From Psychrobacter aestuarii (GTDB taxonomy: Bacteria; Pseudomonadota; Gammaproteobacteria; Pseudomonadales; Moraxellaceae): DNA of 64,000 bases. The position numbers and the translations under genes were made by a program. Shown one piece after another: positions 46,080 through 56,826 of this stretch. The notes under the pieces are model-generated. The model made no database searches and had not been told where the DNA came from. It saw nothing but the letters and a program-made list of their open reading frames with translations. Position 1 is the first letter of the stretch, and every line of letters begins with the position of its first letter. The DNA lies in contig NZ_CAJGYT010000001.1 of assembly GCF_904846035.1 (NCBI RefSeq), positions 1,798,001 to 1,862,000 on the forward strand, written 5' to 3'.

Positions 46080-46337
46080 ATGAGTATGAACGCGGACGAT
46101 TTAATTGCATTACTACAGCAGCATTTTCCTGACGCTTTTATCCAAGCGGCCAACCAAGGCAACAAGTTTGACGTGCGCGTCGTGGATGCAAGCTTTGAAG
46201 GCAAACGCTTGGTACAGCGCCAGCAAGCCGTCTATGGGTTGGTGAATGAGAAGATTGCCAGTGGTGATATCCACGCGCTCAACATTCAAGCGCTAACCCC
46301 AGAGGAATGGGCAGCCCAGCAAGCACGCAGCGAGTGA
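46080..46337 (+). CDS. ibaG: BolA-family protein IbaG
   Basis: An 85-residue BolA-like protein. DLIALLQQHFPDAFIQAANQGNKFDVRVV, FEGKRLVQRQQAVYGLVNEKIASGDIHALNIQALTPEEW covers the class II KH-like fold. The position directly ahead of murA is the usual one for ibaG (yrbA). IbaG-type proteins partner monothiol glutaredoxins in Fe-S handling and influence envelope homeostasis. The start is either 46080 or the ATG at 46086; neither has a strong ribosome site. murA follows after 46 bases. Confidence 0.92.
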   Translation: MSMNADDLIALLQQHFPDAFIQAANQGNKFDVRVVDASFEGKRLVQRQQAVYGLVNEKIASGDIHALNIQALTPEEWAAQQARSE

Positions 46338-46371
46338 TAGGTTGCCTTTTTATTTTTTTATTTACAGTTAG

Positions 46372-47661
<1,290 letters not shown>

Positions 47662-47733
47662 CCGACGTCTTTGAGCGCACCACTGCTGGCCACTGCGCCA
47701 TACACCACACACCGACACGGACATACTGTCATT

Positions 47734-48429
47734 ATGAATGAGCAATCTGAGCGCTTACAAAAGAGTGGCTTGCTAAACGAAGTGGACAATGAATTTTCAG
47801 GTTTGACTTTGGCGCTGTCAAAAGGGCGCATCTTAAAAGAAACCATGCCGCTACTCAAAGCGGCAGGGATTGAACTGCTAGAAGACCCTGATGCCTCGCG
47901 CAAACTGATTTTTCCCACCTCGCATCCACAGGTACGCGTTTTGATTTTGCGCGCAAGCGATGTGCCGACCTATGTAGAGCATGGGGCGGCAGATTTTGGT
48001 GTCGCGGGTAAAGACGTGCTCCTTGAGCATGGAGCAAATCATGTCTATGAGCTGCTCGATTTACAGATTGCGCAGTGCAAATTGATGACCGCAGGCATAA
48101 CAGGGGCCGCCATGCCCAATCGCCGCCTGCGTATCGCCACCAAGTATGTCAACGTGGCGCGTGCTTACTTTGCCAGCCAAGGTCAGCAAGTCGATGTGAT
48201 TAAGCTGTACGGCTCGATGGAGCTTGCGCCCTTAGTCGGGCTTGGTGATTTGATTGTCGATGTCGTGGACACAGGCAACACCTTGCGCGCCAATGGTCTT
48301 GAGCCACTCGAGCATATTTGCGATGTGTCGTCACGCTTGATTGTCAACCAAGTCAGCTACAAGCGCAAATTTGCATTGCTTGAGCCGATTTTGGACAGTT
48401 TTAAAGACAGCATCCAGCAGGCGTCTTAA
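47734..48429 (+). CDS. hisG: ATP phosphoribosyltransferase, short form HisG
   Basis: Condenses ATP and PRPP in the first step of histidine synthesis. At 231 residues it is the short form: [62 protein letters not shown] and [17 protein letters not shown] are present, and the C-terminal regulatory domain of long HisG is missing. Short enzymes require the HisZ regulatory subunit, which is not in this window. The ATG at 47734 lacks a clear Shine-Dalgarno; a TTG at 47671 would overlap the murA end region closely. hisD and hisC follow. Confidence 0.94.
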   Translation: MNEQSERLQKSGLLNEVDNEFSGLTLALSKGRILKETMPLLKAAGIELLEDPDASRKLIFPTSHPQVRVLILRASDVPTYVEHGAADFGVAGKDVLLEHGANHVYELLDLQIAQCKLMTAGITGAAMPNRRLRIATKYVNVARAYFASQGQQVDVIKLYGSMELAPLVGLGDLIVDVVDTGNTLRANGLEPLEHICDVSSRLIVNQVSYKRKFALLEPILDSFKDSIQQAS

Positions 48430-48487
48430 TCTTATAACAAGGGCAGCTTTGCCACAGTTATCGACCCATTAAGATTGCCGCTATTTT

Positions 48488-48541
48488 TTAAACCAGTTTT
48501 GTTCGCCAGCGTTTTAGGCGTGCTAAACTGGTTTTGTTTTG
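48488..48541 (+). terminator. Intrinsic terminator after hisG
   Basis: AAACCAGTTT (48490-48499) pairs perfectly with AAACTGGTTT (48525-48534), with an inner short stem GCC/GGC in the 25-base loop, and TTTGTTTT follows. It lies about 60 bases after hisG and would separate hisG from hisD, or act as an attenuator. Confidence 0.7.
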
Positions 48542-48619
48542 TCTGACATGCACGGGCGCAGGGCGCGCCAATATAGGTGTCACAGACGATTATTTTTCGT
48601 GGTCATATAGGATTTGATT

Positions 48620-49918
48620 ATGCGTAAGCTCTCTACCCAAGATGCCGATTTTGAACAACAATTAACCGAGCTATTAGCTTTTGAGACGGTTAACGACCCG
48701 CAATTGCTACATACGGTTGACGACATCATCGCCCAAGTGCGCCAGCATGGGGACGAGGTGGTATTGCACCTTACGCAGCAGTTTGACCAGCATCCTGCCC
48801 AAAGCATGAGCGAATTAGAGATTGCTCAAGAAGACTTGGCAAAAGCCTTTGCTTCGCTCGATGATGAGGTTAAGGCAGCATTGAGTACGGCAGCCGAACG
48901 CGTCAGCGAATTTCATAAGCGCCAAGTGCAAGAAACGTGGGAATATACCGACGCGCTCGGCAATCGCTTGGGTCAAAAGGTCACGCCGCTTGACCGTGTG
49001 GGCATTTACGTGCCCGGTGGCTTGGCGTCTTATCCGTCATCGGTACTGATGAATGCCATTCCTGCCAAGGTCGCAGGCGTCAAAGACGTCATCATGGTCG
49101 TGCCAGCGCCCAAAGGCGTGCTCAATCCCTTGGTACTCGCTGCCGCGCATTTGGCACAAGTTGACCGCGTGTTTACTATTGGCGGCGCGCAAGCGGTTGC
49201 CGCACTGGCGTATGGCACACAAAGCATTCCGCAAGTCGATAAAATCACAGGTCCTGGCAACAAATACGTGGCGGCAGCAAAGCGTGCGGTGTTTGGTCAA
49301 GTCGGCATTGATATGATAGCAGGCCCTTCTGAAGTGCTGGTCTATGCCGAAGGCGAGGCCGCTGACCGTGCCGATTGGCTGGCGATAGATTTATTGTCAC
49401 AAGCCGAGCACGACCGCATTGCTCAAGCCATCTTTGTGACCACGAGCGCCGAGCAATTGGCGGATGTCGAGACAGCGATTGATGCGGCACTCGCCGAGCT
49501 GCCCAAAGCCGACATCGCGCGTGATGCCTTGCGTCATCGTGGCGCACTGATTTTGGTAAAAGACCGTGCTGAGGGTTTGGCGCTGATTAACCGCATTGCC
49601 CCTGAGCATTTAGAATTGTCTGTCGATACGCCTGATGATTTGATTGATGACATCCGTCACGCGGGCGCGATATTTATGGGGCGTCACACGCCAGAAGCCA
49701 TTGGCGATTACTGTGCAGGACCCAACCACGTGCTGCCGACCTCAGGCACGGCGCGCTTTTCTTCACCACTTGGCGTCTACGACTTTCAAAAGAAATCCTC
49801 GCTGATTTATTGCTCAGAAGCAGGCAGCAAGCCGTTGGCAAAGACGGCAGACATTCTGGCGCAGCGTGAGGACTTGGACGCGCATGCCCGCTCAGCACGC
49901 TACCGCTACGAGTCGTGA
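48620..49918 (+). CDS. hisD: Histidinol dehydrogenase HisD
   Basis: Catalyses the last two oxidations, L-histidinol to L-histidine, with NAD. The 432-residue zinc enzyme shows VGIYVPGGLASYPSSVLMNAIPAKVAGV, FTIGGAQAVAALAYGT and ITGPGNKYVAAAKRAVFG. Zinc/active-site segments are SQAEHDRIAQAIF, RIAPEHLELS and GPNHVLPTSGTARFSSPLGVYDF. The ATG at 48620 has ATAGGA 7 bases upstream. It is 42 bases ahead of hisC and likely co-transcribed with it. Confidence 0.97.
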   Translation: MRKLSTQDADFEQQLTELLAFETVNDPQLLHTVDDIIAQVRQHGDEVVLHLTQQFDQHPAQSMSELEIAQEDLAKAFASLDDEVKAALSTAAERVSEFHKRQVQETWEYTDALGNRLGQKVTPLDRVGIYVPGGLASYPSSVLMNAIPAKVAGVKDVIMVVPAPKGVLNPLVLAAAHLAQVDRVFTIGGAQAVAALAYGTQSIPQVDKITGPGNKYVAAAKRAVFGQVGIDMIAGPSEVLVYAEGEAADRADWLAIDLLSQAEHDRIAQAIFVTTSAEQLADVETAIDAALAELPKADIARDALRHRGALILVKDRAEGLALINRIAPEHLELSVDTPDDLIDDIRHAGAIFMGRHTPEAIGDYCAGPNHVLPTSGTARFSSPLGVYDFQKKSSLIYCSEAGSKPLAKTADILAQREDLDAHARSARYRYES

Positions 49919-49960
49919 TGTATAGATATTCACTGTATTGATTAACTGCTAGGATTTTTT

Positions 49961-51064
49961 ATGACCGCATCTCAGATTGATACGCGCCTATGGTCACAGA
50001 CCGCGCGCCAGCTCTCGCCTTATGTGCCCGGCGAGCAGCCAAAGCATGACAACTTATGCAAACTAAACACCAATGAAAACCCCTTTCCGCCCTCGCCAAA
50101 AGTCGCCGAAGCGATTGCTAGAGTGATTGCCGAGCAGGCGACCGCACTGCGCCTATACCCTGCGCCTGAGTCGGATGATTTGCGTCAAGCCTTAGCGACG
50201 CGCCACAACGTTGGCATTGAGCAAGTGTTTGTGGGTAATGGCTCGGATGAAGTCTTGGCACTCACCTTTGCCAGCTTCTTTTTAAAAGATGCGCCGCTGC
50301 TCGCGCCTGATATCAGCTACAGCTTTTACCCTGTGTACGCGCATACTTTTGGCGTCGATTTGCAGCCTGTCGCCTTGCGCGATGACTTTAGTATTGATGT
50401 TGCCGATTACGACCAGCCGTGCGGCGGCGTCATTGTTGCCAATCCCAATGCGCCCACAGGTTTGCTGCTGTCACTCGATGAGATTCGCCGCTTAGCGACG
50501 ATGCACCCTCATTCGGTAGTGGTGATTGATGAAGCGTACATTGACTTTGCCGATACCGACGCGCCTGCTTCAGCGGTCAGCTTGATTGATGAGTTTGATA
50601 ACTTATTGGTCACGCAGACCTTTTCAAAATCGCGTGCGTTAGCGGGTCTACGCGTGGGCATGGCGTTTGGTAATGCCTCACTGATTGAAGCCTTGACGCG
50701 TATGAAAAACAGCTTTAATAGCTTCCCGCTGGATAAGCTGGCGCAAGCGGGCGCGACTGCGAGCGTAGAAGACGAGGCGTACTTTACAGACAGCTGCCAG
50801 CAGATTATTGACCTGCGTAATGCATTGATTGAGGATTTGCGTGCGCTTGATTATCACGTGCTGCCGTCACAAGCCAACTTTGTTTTTGCCCGTCCACCTG
50901 CGGGCAATGCCAGTGACGTGGCGGCGCGTTTACGCGAAGAGGGCATCATCGTGCGTCACTTTAAGCAGCCACGTGTCAATGAATATCTGCGTATCACCGT
51001 GGGTACTGCCGCGCAGAATGAGCGCTTAATCACCGCATTACGCGCCGAGCATGCTTCTGCATAA
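49961..51064 (+). CDS. hisC: Histidinol-phosphate aminotransferase HisC
   Basis: A PLP enzyme that converts imidazole-acetol phosphate to histidinol phosphate. The 367-residue fold-type I aminotransferase has LNTNENPFPPSPKVAEAI, LRLYPAPESDDLRQAL, GNGSDEVL, ANPNAPTGLLL, DEAYIDFAD and RALAGLRVG. The PLP-lysine is in TQTFSKSRALAGLRVGM. AGGATTTTTT precedes the ATG. It is the last gene of the hisDC pair, followed by a terminator facing pabB. Confidence 0.95.
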   Translation: MTASQIDTRLWSQTARQLSPYVPGEQPKHDNLCKLNTNENPFPPSPKVAEAIARVIAEQATALRLYPAPESDDLRQALATRHNVGIEQVFVGNGSDEVLALTFASFFLKDAPLLAPDISYSFYPVYAHTFGVDLQPVALRDDFSIDVADYDQPCGGVIVANPNAPTGLLLSLDEIRRLATMHPHSVVVIDEAYIDFADTDAPASAVSLIDEFDNLLVTQTFSKSRALAGLRVGMAFGNASLIEALTRMKNSFNSFPLDKLAQAGATASVEDEAYFTDSCQQIIDLRNALIEDLRALDYHVLPSQANFVFARPPAGNASDVAARLREEGIIVRHFKQPRVNEYLRITVGTAAQNERLITALRAEHASA

Positions 51065-51087
51065 ATAGGCTTTACAAGTGATAATAA

Positions 51088-51126
51088 GAAAAACGCACTG
51101 GCGATAAGCGGCAGTGCGTTTTTTTA
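51088..51126. terminator. Bidirectional intrinsic terminator
   Basis: AAAACGCACTG (51090-51100) pairs with CAGTGCGTTTT (51112-51122) around an 11-base loop. It separates hisC from the convergent pabB. Confidence 0.92.
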
Positions 51127-51166
51127 TATTTACTGGCTTCAACTGATTTAAAAGACAAAAAAGTCA

Positions 51167-52759
51167 TTAATTAGGCTGCGCCAATATCGACAATAGATTA
51201 CCTACTTTGTCACTGCACTCTTGATATTCTGCCGCACATTCTGACGCGATGGTGATGCCGCCGCCTGCCCATAGGTTGACCTGCCGCGTCTCGCCTTGCT
51301 GCTGTGCTTGCAAAGTGCGAATCAGTACGTTCCACTGCCCACTGCCATCAAAGTTCATGTAGCCGAGCGTACCACAGTAGGCGCCGCGTGGGGCGGCCTC
51401 TAACTCATGGATAATCTCAACGGCGCGTTTTTTCGGCGTGCCTGTGATGGAGCCTGCGGGCAAACTGCCAAACAGCACCGCAAGCGGATGCACCTTGTCA
51501 TGCAGCGTTGCAGTGATGGTGCTGACCATGTGATGCACATTGCTAAAGCTCTCGATGGCAAACAGCTTGGGCACTTTAACGCTGCCTGTCTTGGCATATC
51601 TGCCCAAGTCATTACGCAGCAAGTCGACGATCATCACATTTTCAGCGCGGTCTTTTTCGCTATTGCTCAGCGCCAGCTTTAACGCCGCATCGGTGTCCGC
51701 ATCCTGACTGCGCGGACGCGTGCCTTTAATGGGCTTGGTGCAGATGCTGTGCTGGTCGTTGTCGTTATAAAACGTAAAAAACAGCTCAGGCGAGCAGCTT
51801 AACAGCTCAAAATCTAACGCCGCTGTATTGGCATTTTTTAAGCCAATAAAGCCTGCAAACGGCGCATGCGTATTGGCATTCAAGCTGGGCAGGTAGCTTA
51901 ATAGGGTAGGCGCATTATTTTTTACCGTGTGACTAGGGGGCTGCGTGGGTAACGTGCCTTGCCATTTTTGTGTAAGGTTAATCTGATAGCAATCGCCTTG
52001 TGTCAAATAGTCTTGTGTGCGCTCAAATGCTGCCGCATACGCTTGCGGCTGCCAAGTCGCTTGTAAGTGTAGGGCAGGGGGTACGGGCTGACTGACTTGT
52101 ACGCCTAATGCCGTATCAAAACTGCTCAGCGCATTTGCGATGGTGTTTACAATCGCTGGCGCACCATTAACCTCAGTGTAAGGCTTGCCAGCGTAATATA
52201 ACTGCCAAACGGCGTCCTGTTGCATTAAGCAAATATCATAGTGCCCCATATAGGCAGCAGGCTGGTCGCTGAGCACTGTGACCGCTTGCGGACTCATCGC
52301 CCGCGCGGCAAGGTCATAGCCAATAAAACCAATCAGACCGTGGTTATAGCAAGGGGCGTCTTGCGTGCCATTGTGAACGTCAATAGAGGCGTCCGCTTGT
52401 GCTTGACTATAAGCAATCAGCTGCGCTTGCCAGCCCTCATAGCTCATTGACACTTCGCGATTATTCGTATCACGTCCATGCTCATAGACGCGATATTGCG
52501 GTACGTCACCACCATTATCAATGAAATCACTGTCGCCGACAGGGTATAGCGTCCACGCACGTTTGGGCAGCAGCCCAATGACAGGTTGCCCATCATTGTG
52601 TAGCCATGCCAACTGCCACTCTGCTTGCGTGTCCATTTGTGGTAAATACGCTTGCAAACGCGGCAAGATATCGGCAGCGCTTAACGCACCAAAACGCCAT
52701 CCATGACGAGACATGGATGGCGTTTCTTGAGTGTACTTATGCGGGGGTACGACTGGCAT
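51167..52759 (-). CDS. pabB: Aminodeoxychorismate synthase component I PabB
   Basis: Makes 4-amino-4-deoxychorismate from chorismate for folate synthesis, with ammonia from PabA. In 530 residues the chorismate-binding domain occupies the C-terminal half: QNLTQKW-type YQINLTQKWQG, CSPELFFTF, KPIKGTRPRSQDADTD, NVMIVDLLRNDLGRYA, GSLPAGSITGTPKKRAVEII and WAGGGITIASECAAEYQE. The PIKGTRPR pattern and Lys rather than the TrpE LEST motif favour PabB. The start is uncertain: ATG 52759, only 2 bases after the fabB stop, or ATG 52714 (MSRHGWRF); neither has a Shine-Dalgarno. It is likely co-transcribed with fabB. Confidence 0.92.
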   Translation of the reverse strand: MPVVPPHKYTQETPSMSRHGWRFGALSAADILPRLQAYLPQMDTQAEWQLAWLHNDGQPVIGLLPKRAWTLYPVGDSDFIDNGGDVPQYRVYEHGRDTNNREVSMSYEGWQAQLIAYSQAQADASIDVHNGTQDAPCYNHGLIGFIGYDLAARAMSPQAVTVLSDQPAAYMGHYDICLMQQDAVWQLYYAGKPYTEVNGAPAIVNTIANALSSFDTALGVQVSQPVPPALHLQATWQPQAYAAAFERTQDYLTQGDCYQINLTQKWQGTLPTQPPSHTVKNNAPTLLSYLPSLNANTHAPFAGFIGLKNANTAALDFELLSCSPELFFTFYNDNDQHSICTKPIKGTRPRSQDADTDAALKLALSNSEKDRAENVMIVDLLRNDLGRYAKTGSVKVPKLFAIESFSNVHHMVSTITATLHDKVHPLAVLFGSLPAGSITGTPKKRAVEIIHELEAAPRGAYCGTLGYMNFDGSGQWNVLIRTLQAQQQGETRQVNLWAGGGITIASECAAEYQECSDKVGNLLSILAQPN

Positions 52760-52761
52760 AA

Positions 52762-54000
52762 TTACGCGTCGAATCGCTTAACAATCAACGTCGCGTTGGT
52801 GCCACCAAAGCCAAAGCTGTTGCTCATGACCGTCTCAAGCTTGGTATCACGCTTTTCGGTGACGATGTCAAAGTCAGCCGCACGCTCATCTAGCGTTTCG
52901 ATGTTGATGCTTGGCGCGATAAAGCCTTCTTTGAGCATCAATAGGCAGTAGATCAGCTCTTGTGCGCCGACCGCGCCTAAGCTGTGCCCTGTCATCGACT
53001 TGGTTGAGCTGATGGGTGGTACGCGCTCACTGCCGCTCTCTGTAAAGGCTTGAGCAATGGCTTTTAGCTCAGTGATGTCACCCAGTGGCGTACTCGTGCC
53101 GTGGCTGTTGATATAGTCAACGCTTTGTAGACCAGCTTGCTCAAGTGCTTGTTTCATGCAGCGTACCGCGCCTTCACCGCTTGGGGCGACCATTTCTGCG
53201 CCGTCCGAGCTTGCGCCGTAGCCGACGATTTCAGCGAGGATAGTTGCGCCGCGTGCTTGTGCGTGCTCAAGGCTCTCAACCACCACCATCGCACCGCCGC
53301 CGGCAATCACAAAGCCATCACGGTTTTGGTCATAGGCGCGCGAGGCTTGTTTTGGCGTGTCGTTATATTGCGTGCTCATCGCGCCCATGGCGTCAAACAT
53401 ACACGACTGCGTCCAATGCTCCGCTTCACTACCGCCTGCAAGGATGACGTCCGCTTTGCCGAGCTGAATCAGCTCCGCCGCGTGACCGATACAATGCGTT
53501 GAGGTCGCGCAGGCAGAGGAGATAGAGTAAGAGATGCCTTGGATTTTTAGACCCGTTGCCAGTGCTGCCGATACCGAGCTGCCCATGGTTTTGGGCACTG
53601 CCATCGCGCCTACACCGCGCAGCCCTTTTTCGCGCATCGCATCAACGGCGTTCACCACGTCTTGGGTTGATGAGCCGCCTGAGCTTGCCACCAGACCGAC
53701 GCGTGGGTTGTGATTGATGGTGTCTAAGCTCAGACCTGAATGTTCAATCGCTTGCAATGCACTGACATACGCATAGAGACTGGCATCACTAAAAAAGCGC
53801 TTGAGCTTACGGTCGATACCTGAGGTGTCGAGCGCCGACTTATCTATGCTGCCACTGACTTGCGATTTAAAACCATGCTCAGCGTACGTCTCATTAAATG
53901 TGATACCGCATTGCCCTTGTGACAGCGCATCGGTGACTGTGGCTAAATCGTGTCCGATACAAGAGACAATCCCTGCTCCAGTGATGACGACTCGGCGCAT
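52762..54000 (-). CDS. fabB: 3-oxoacyl-ACP synthase I FabB
   Basis: Elongates acyl-ACP in type II fatty acid synthesis, needed for unsaturated fatty acids. The 412-residue thiolase-fold enzyme has the nucleophile Cys 164 in [16 protein letters not shown] and the two catalytic His residues in [11 protein letters not shown] and [16 protein letters not shown] Gly-rich C-terminal [13 protein letters not shown] follows. The [18 protein letters not shown] segment and the [16 protein letters not shown] start match FabB more than FabF. fabA is not adjacent here. pabB follows 2 bases after the stop. Upstream is a 533-base gap with a palindrome overlapping a possible -10. Confidence 0.94.
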   Translation of the reverse strand: MRRVVITGAGIVSCIGHDLATVTDALSQGQCGITFNETYAEHGFKSQVSGSIDKSALDTSGIDRKLKRFFSDASLYAYVSALQAIEHSGLSLDTINHNPRVGLVASSGGSSTQDVVNAVDAMREKGLRGVGAMAVPKTMGSSVSAALATGLKIQGISYSISSACATSTHCIGHAAELIQLGKADVILAGGSEAEHWTQSCMFDAMGAMSTQYNDTPKQASRAYDQNRDGFVIAGGGAMVVVESLEHAQARGATILAEIVGYGASSDGAEMVAPSGEGAVRCMKQALEQAGLQSVDYINSHGTSTPLGDITELKAIAQAFTESGSERVPPISSTKSMTGHSLGAVGAQELIYCLLMLKEGFIAPSINIETLDERAADFDIVTEKRDTKLETVMSNSFGFGGTNATLIVKRFDA

Positions 54001-54533
54001 AGCGTATTCCTTATAAAACGATAAAAAAATAAAAACTCATCAAGAGTCAATAAACGGCCTCTATACAGTACCCTTGCTTTTCATCAATGAAAGAACGCGC
54101 AAGTCCATACCGTGGGCAATAACTATGAGCGGTATAATACCGTATCAACACCGCAAAATCTTTGCCAAACTGTAAAATAAACGCAAAAAAACGATAAGCC
54201 GCATCGCGTAACGCGTCCTTATAAACCCCTATAGTTGGTTGGAAAAACGCGCGTAAACGCACCAAAACGACTCAGCCAAAGCGGAGACTTTCCATGCATT
54301 TTGGTAAACATGACAGCGCATTTAGATACAAACCCCTTGAGCTAATAACATTGTGTACACTGACAATCAGCGCTTGAGTCGATTATAATCAGCCTTCTAT
54401 GCAATATGAATGTTTATCAATCATTTGTATTGCCGAAAATTACAGACCACAGGTGCCAGACAATACGGACACTGCGCCCCCATCGGGTCATATTTTTATA
54501 AAAACCGTTTTTTAGTATATTAAGGACAGCATC
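54001..54533. other. fabB / ecsC-like divergent region
   Basis: 533 bases. On the minus side, CGGTAT-A-ATACCG at 54130-54142 is a perfect 6-bp palindrome with a 1-base centre that overlaps a TATTAT that could be the fabB -10. On the plus side there is a good promoter at 54360-54389 (separate entry). A 72-codon minus-strand frame at 54047-54265 has no ribosome site or family character. Confidence 0.4.
54360..54389 (+). promoter_or_regulatory. Sigma-70 promoter of the ecsC-like gene
   Basis: CTGACA at 54360-54365, an 18-base spacer and TATAAT at 54384-54389. The -35 is overlapped by the palindrome GTGTACAC, which could be an operator. It lies about 145 bases ahead of the coding start. Confidence 0.6.
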
Positions 54534-55964
54534 ATGGCAAAACGCAACGCGTTATCTTCTAGTATCAGCATGGTCGGACACTTTACCCGCAGCAACCTTG
54601 AGCGCATGGGTGCCTTGCTTGACAACATCAATACCAAAAGCAGCAACCAAGCGCGCAAATACCAAGCCGTTGAGCTGGGCAAAGAAGACTACGAGCGCGA
54701 CCTGTTTCGTGACCAAACGCTAAAGACCACACAGCAGCTTATCGGTACTCGTTTTGCCACCTATGGCAAGTACGCCAAAAAAGTCGTACCGAACAGCATG
54801 TTTCAATCGGTACTGGACAGCGCATTTGTACAAGTCGCCAAACTTGCGGCCAACTGGAGCCAGATGGACTTGCCAAACGAACATCGCTTTGCTGACGTTG
54901 CCCAGCTGGATGACGAGCAGCGTTACGCCCTAGCGACAGATATCGCCAACCAAAACCGCGCTTTGGCCACGCTCGGCGGCATCACAGGTTTGGCAGGCTT
55001 GCCAGGACTGCTTGCTGACACCTTATGGCTGCTGTTGGTATCACTTCGCACCGTTTATCAATTGGCTGCCGTGTACGACCAGCCGCTTACAGGCAAGCAA
55101 GGCATCAAAATGGCCTACGAGCTGCTCAGCCGTGCTGATTTGAGCAAAATGCAAGAAAAACAAGCGCTCTTAGCAGGTATTGGCGTCGGTAAAGGCTTGC
55201 TGGACAATGCCCAAAGTCGTGGTCTGCACAGCGAGCTTAAAAACCTAGGTCTAAAAAATCAAAATGTCAATTACTATGCCGAGCAAGTCGACAGCATCGC
55301 AAGCCAAGTCGGCATCGACCTTGATAACATCGACCTCACTTGGATTCGCCGCTTCTTGCCCATCACTGCCGTTGGCGTTGGCATGCGTTATAACAGCCAA
55401 TTGATTGATGAGGTCATTGGCGTTGCCCAAGCCACCTTTGCCCCTGAGCCAAAGCTTGCCAACACCTTATTGACCGATGATAACAAAAAGAGCGACAGTA
55501 CCGCCAAAGACACCAAAAAAGCAGACGCGACTGATAAGCGTGCCGATAAAGCAGCGGACAAAACTGCTGACACGGACGCTAAAAAAGCTGATGCTAAAAA
55601 GACTGACGACAAAACCACTGACGCCAGCAAAAAAGCGGACGATAAAGCAGATACCAAAGCCGCTGACAGCAAAAAGGCAGACACCAAAGCTACTGACAGC
55701 AAAAAAGCGGACGTAAAAGCCAATACTGGCAAAAAAGAAGAAACAAAAGCAGCTGCGGATAAAGTTAACACTGACGCGTCAAAACAAGCGGACAAAGCGG
55801 CTGACAGCAAAACAGACGCTACTCACGCGCCTGAGATGGAATCACAACACGTCGAAATCGCCAACAAAGCTGTGACCGATGTCACCGTTGAAAAAGTGCA
55901 CAAAGAAGATGACAGCAAAGGCGACAAAGACAACAGTAAGACAGAAAAAACAAGCAATAAATAA
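54534..55964 (+). CDS. EcsC-family protein with a long Lys/Ala/Asp-rich tail
   Basis: A 476-residue protein of two unlike parts. Residues 1-310 look like an EcsC domain (PF12787), recognisable in ATLGGITGLAGLPGLLADTLWLL, SLRTVYQLAAVYDQPL and ITAVGVGMRYNSQLIDEV; the middle hydrophobic segment could touch membrane. Residues about 316-476 are a low-complexity charged tail built from KKAD, KADTK and DSKKAD units, reminiscent of the tails of phasins and histone-like proteins. The family function is unknown. AAGGACAGCATC precedes the ATG. It lies upstream of the str operon but has its own promoter. Confidence 0.8.
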   Translation: MAKRNALSSSISMVGHFTRSNLERMGALLDNINTKSSNQARKYQAVELGKEDYERDLFRDQTLKTTQQLIGTRFATYGKYAKKVVPNSMFQSVLDSAFVQVAKLAANWSQMDLPNEHRFADVAQLDDEQRYALATDIANQNRALATLGGITGLAGLPGLLADTLWLLLVSLRTVYQLAAVYDQPLTGKQGIKMAYELLSRADLSKMQEKQALLAGIGVGKGLLDNAQSRGLHSELKNLGLKNQNVNYYAEQVDSIASQVGIDLDNIDLTWIRRFLPITAVGVGMRYNSQLIDEVIGVAQATFAPEPKLANTLLTDDNKKSDSTAKDTKKADATDKRADKAADKTADTDAKKADAKKTDDKTTDASKKADDKADTKAADSKKADTKATDSKKADVKANTGKKEETKAAADKVNTDASKQADKAADSKTDATHAPEMESQHVEIANKAVTDVTVEKVHKEDDSKGDKDNSKTEKTSNK

Positions 55965-56267
55965 GCGGTTCGGGCGTGCAGGCTGCCTTGTCAGCACGCC
56001 CATTATTCCCACCAAAAGCCATACATTTCTGCACAATCACCTTGAAAAGTACGCGCCAAGTACCATATAACAGCGCATACCGTTATCTCAAAGCACACTT
56101 GCCCGAGTTTGTAAAGTCAAAACACGGATAAGTGGTTGAAATAGCAGTAACATATCTTTATAATACACTGTCCTAAAAATGGGTACCGCCGATTATTGAT
56201 ACACATCAAACATCGGGCAGGGTTGTCCCATTTTTTTGTTTTATACCAAACGGGAGAAGGATGCCTT
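55965..56267. other. ecsC-like / rpsL intergenic region
   Basis: 303 bases that hold the str operon promoter (56136-56164) and about 100 bases of rpsL leader with a strong ribosome site (GGGAGAAGGA). I see no clear terminator for the preceding gene. Confidence 0.5.
56136..56164 (+). promoter_or_regulatory. Sigma-70 promoter of the str operon
   Basis: TTGAAA at 56136-56141, an exact 17-base spacer and a consensus TATAAT at 56159-56164, located about 100 bases before rpsL. This is the strongest promoter match in the window. Confidence 0.85.
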
Positions 56268-56642
56268 ATGGCAACAACTAACCAATTGATTCGTAAGGGT
56301 CGCAAAACCATCAAGGAAAAATCAAAAGTTCCTGCGTTGCAAGCGTGCCCACAACGTCGTGGCGTATGTACTCGTGTATATACCACCACTCCTAAAAAAC
56401 CAAACTCAGCCATGCGTAAAGTATGCCGTGTACGTTTGACTTCAGGCTATGAAGTATCAAGCTACATCGGTGGTGAAGGCCACAACCTACAAGAGCACAG
56501 CGTTGTACTTATCCGCGGTGGTCGTGTAAAAGATTTGCCAGGTGTACGTTACCACACCGTACGCGGCGCACTTGACTGTGCTGGCGTAAAAGACCGTAAG
56601 CAAGGTCGTTCTAAATACGGTGCAAAAAAACCTAAAGCATAA
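56268..56642 (+). CDS. rpsL: 30S ribosomal protein S12
   Basis: A decoding-centre protein of 124 residues. [12 protein letters not shown] opens the protein, and [27 protein letters not shown] contains the Lys in PKKPNSA at which streptomycin-resistance changes occur in other bacteria; here it is the wild-type Lys. The second such loop [17 protein letters not shown] is also canonical. AGAAGGA precedes the ATG at 56268; the upstream frame from 56196 is not coding. First gene of rpsL-rpsG-fusA-tuf. Confidence 0.98.
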   Translation: MATTNQLIRKGRKTIKEKSKVPALQACPQRRGVCTRVYTTTPKKPNSAMRKVCRVRLTSGYEVSSYIGGEGHNLQEHSVVLIRGGRVKDLPGVRYHTVRGALDCAGVKDRKQGRSKYGAKKPKA

Positions 56643-56826
56643 GCTTAGCGTTTGACTGTATCACTTATTAACTGTGCATGGGTTCGGTGCTGATAATGGC
56701 GGGTTGTAGCCCTAAATATACCCCAGCATACCACCATGCAGTAAGGCTGACTGACAACGTACTTCGCTTAAGATAAGCGCTAGAGTTTGTGAATGTCAGA
56801 CACTCCTGAAGACAAGGAAATTTATT
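56643..56826 (+). promoter_or_regulatory. rpsL-rpsG intercistronic region, candidate S7 binding site
   Basis: 184 bases between two genes of the str operon. In E. coli the corresponding spacer folds to bind S7 and couples translational feedback. Here the spacer is longer, with GC-rich local pairings around 56683-56730, but I could not fold it reliably. The S7 role is by analogy only. AAGGAAATTTATT precedes rpsG. Confidence 0.3.

Noticed and set aside
54047..54265. Minus-strand frame of 72 codons in the fabB upstream region
   Set aside because: Basic, compositionally unlike real genes here, no ribosome site, and it lies over the palindromic promoter region.
55480..55900. Repeated AAAGC/GAC motifs considered as a DNA repeat array or CRISPR-like element
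   Set aside because: They follow codons of the Lys/Ala/Asp tail of the EcsC-like protein and have no fixed unit length or spacers.
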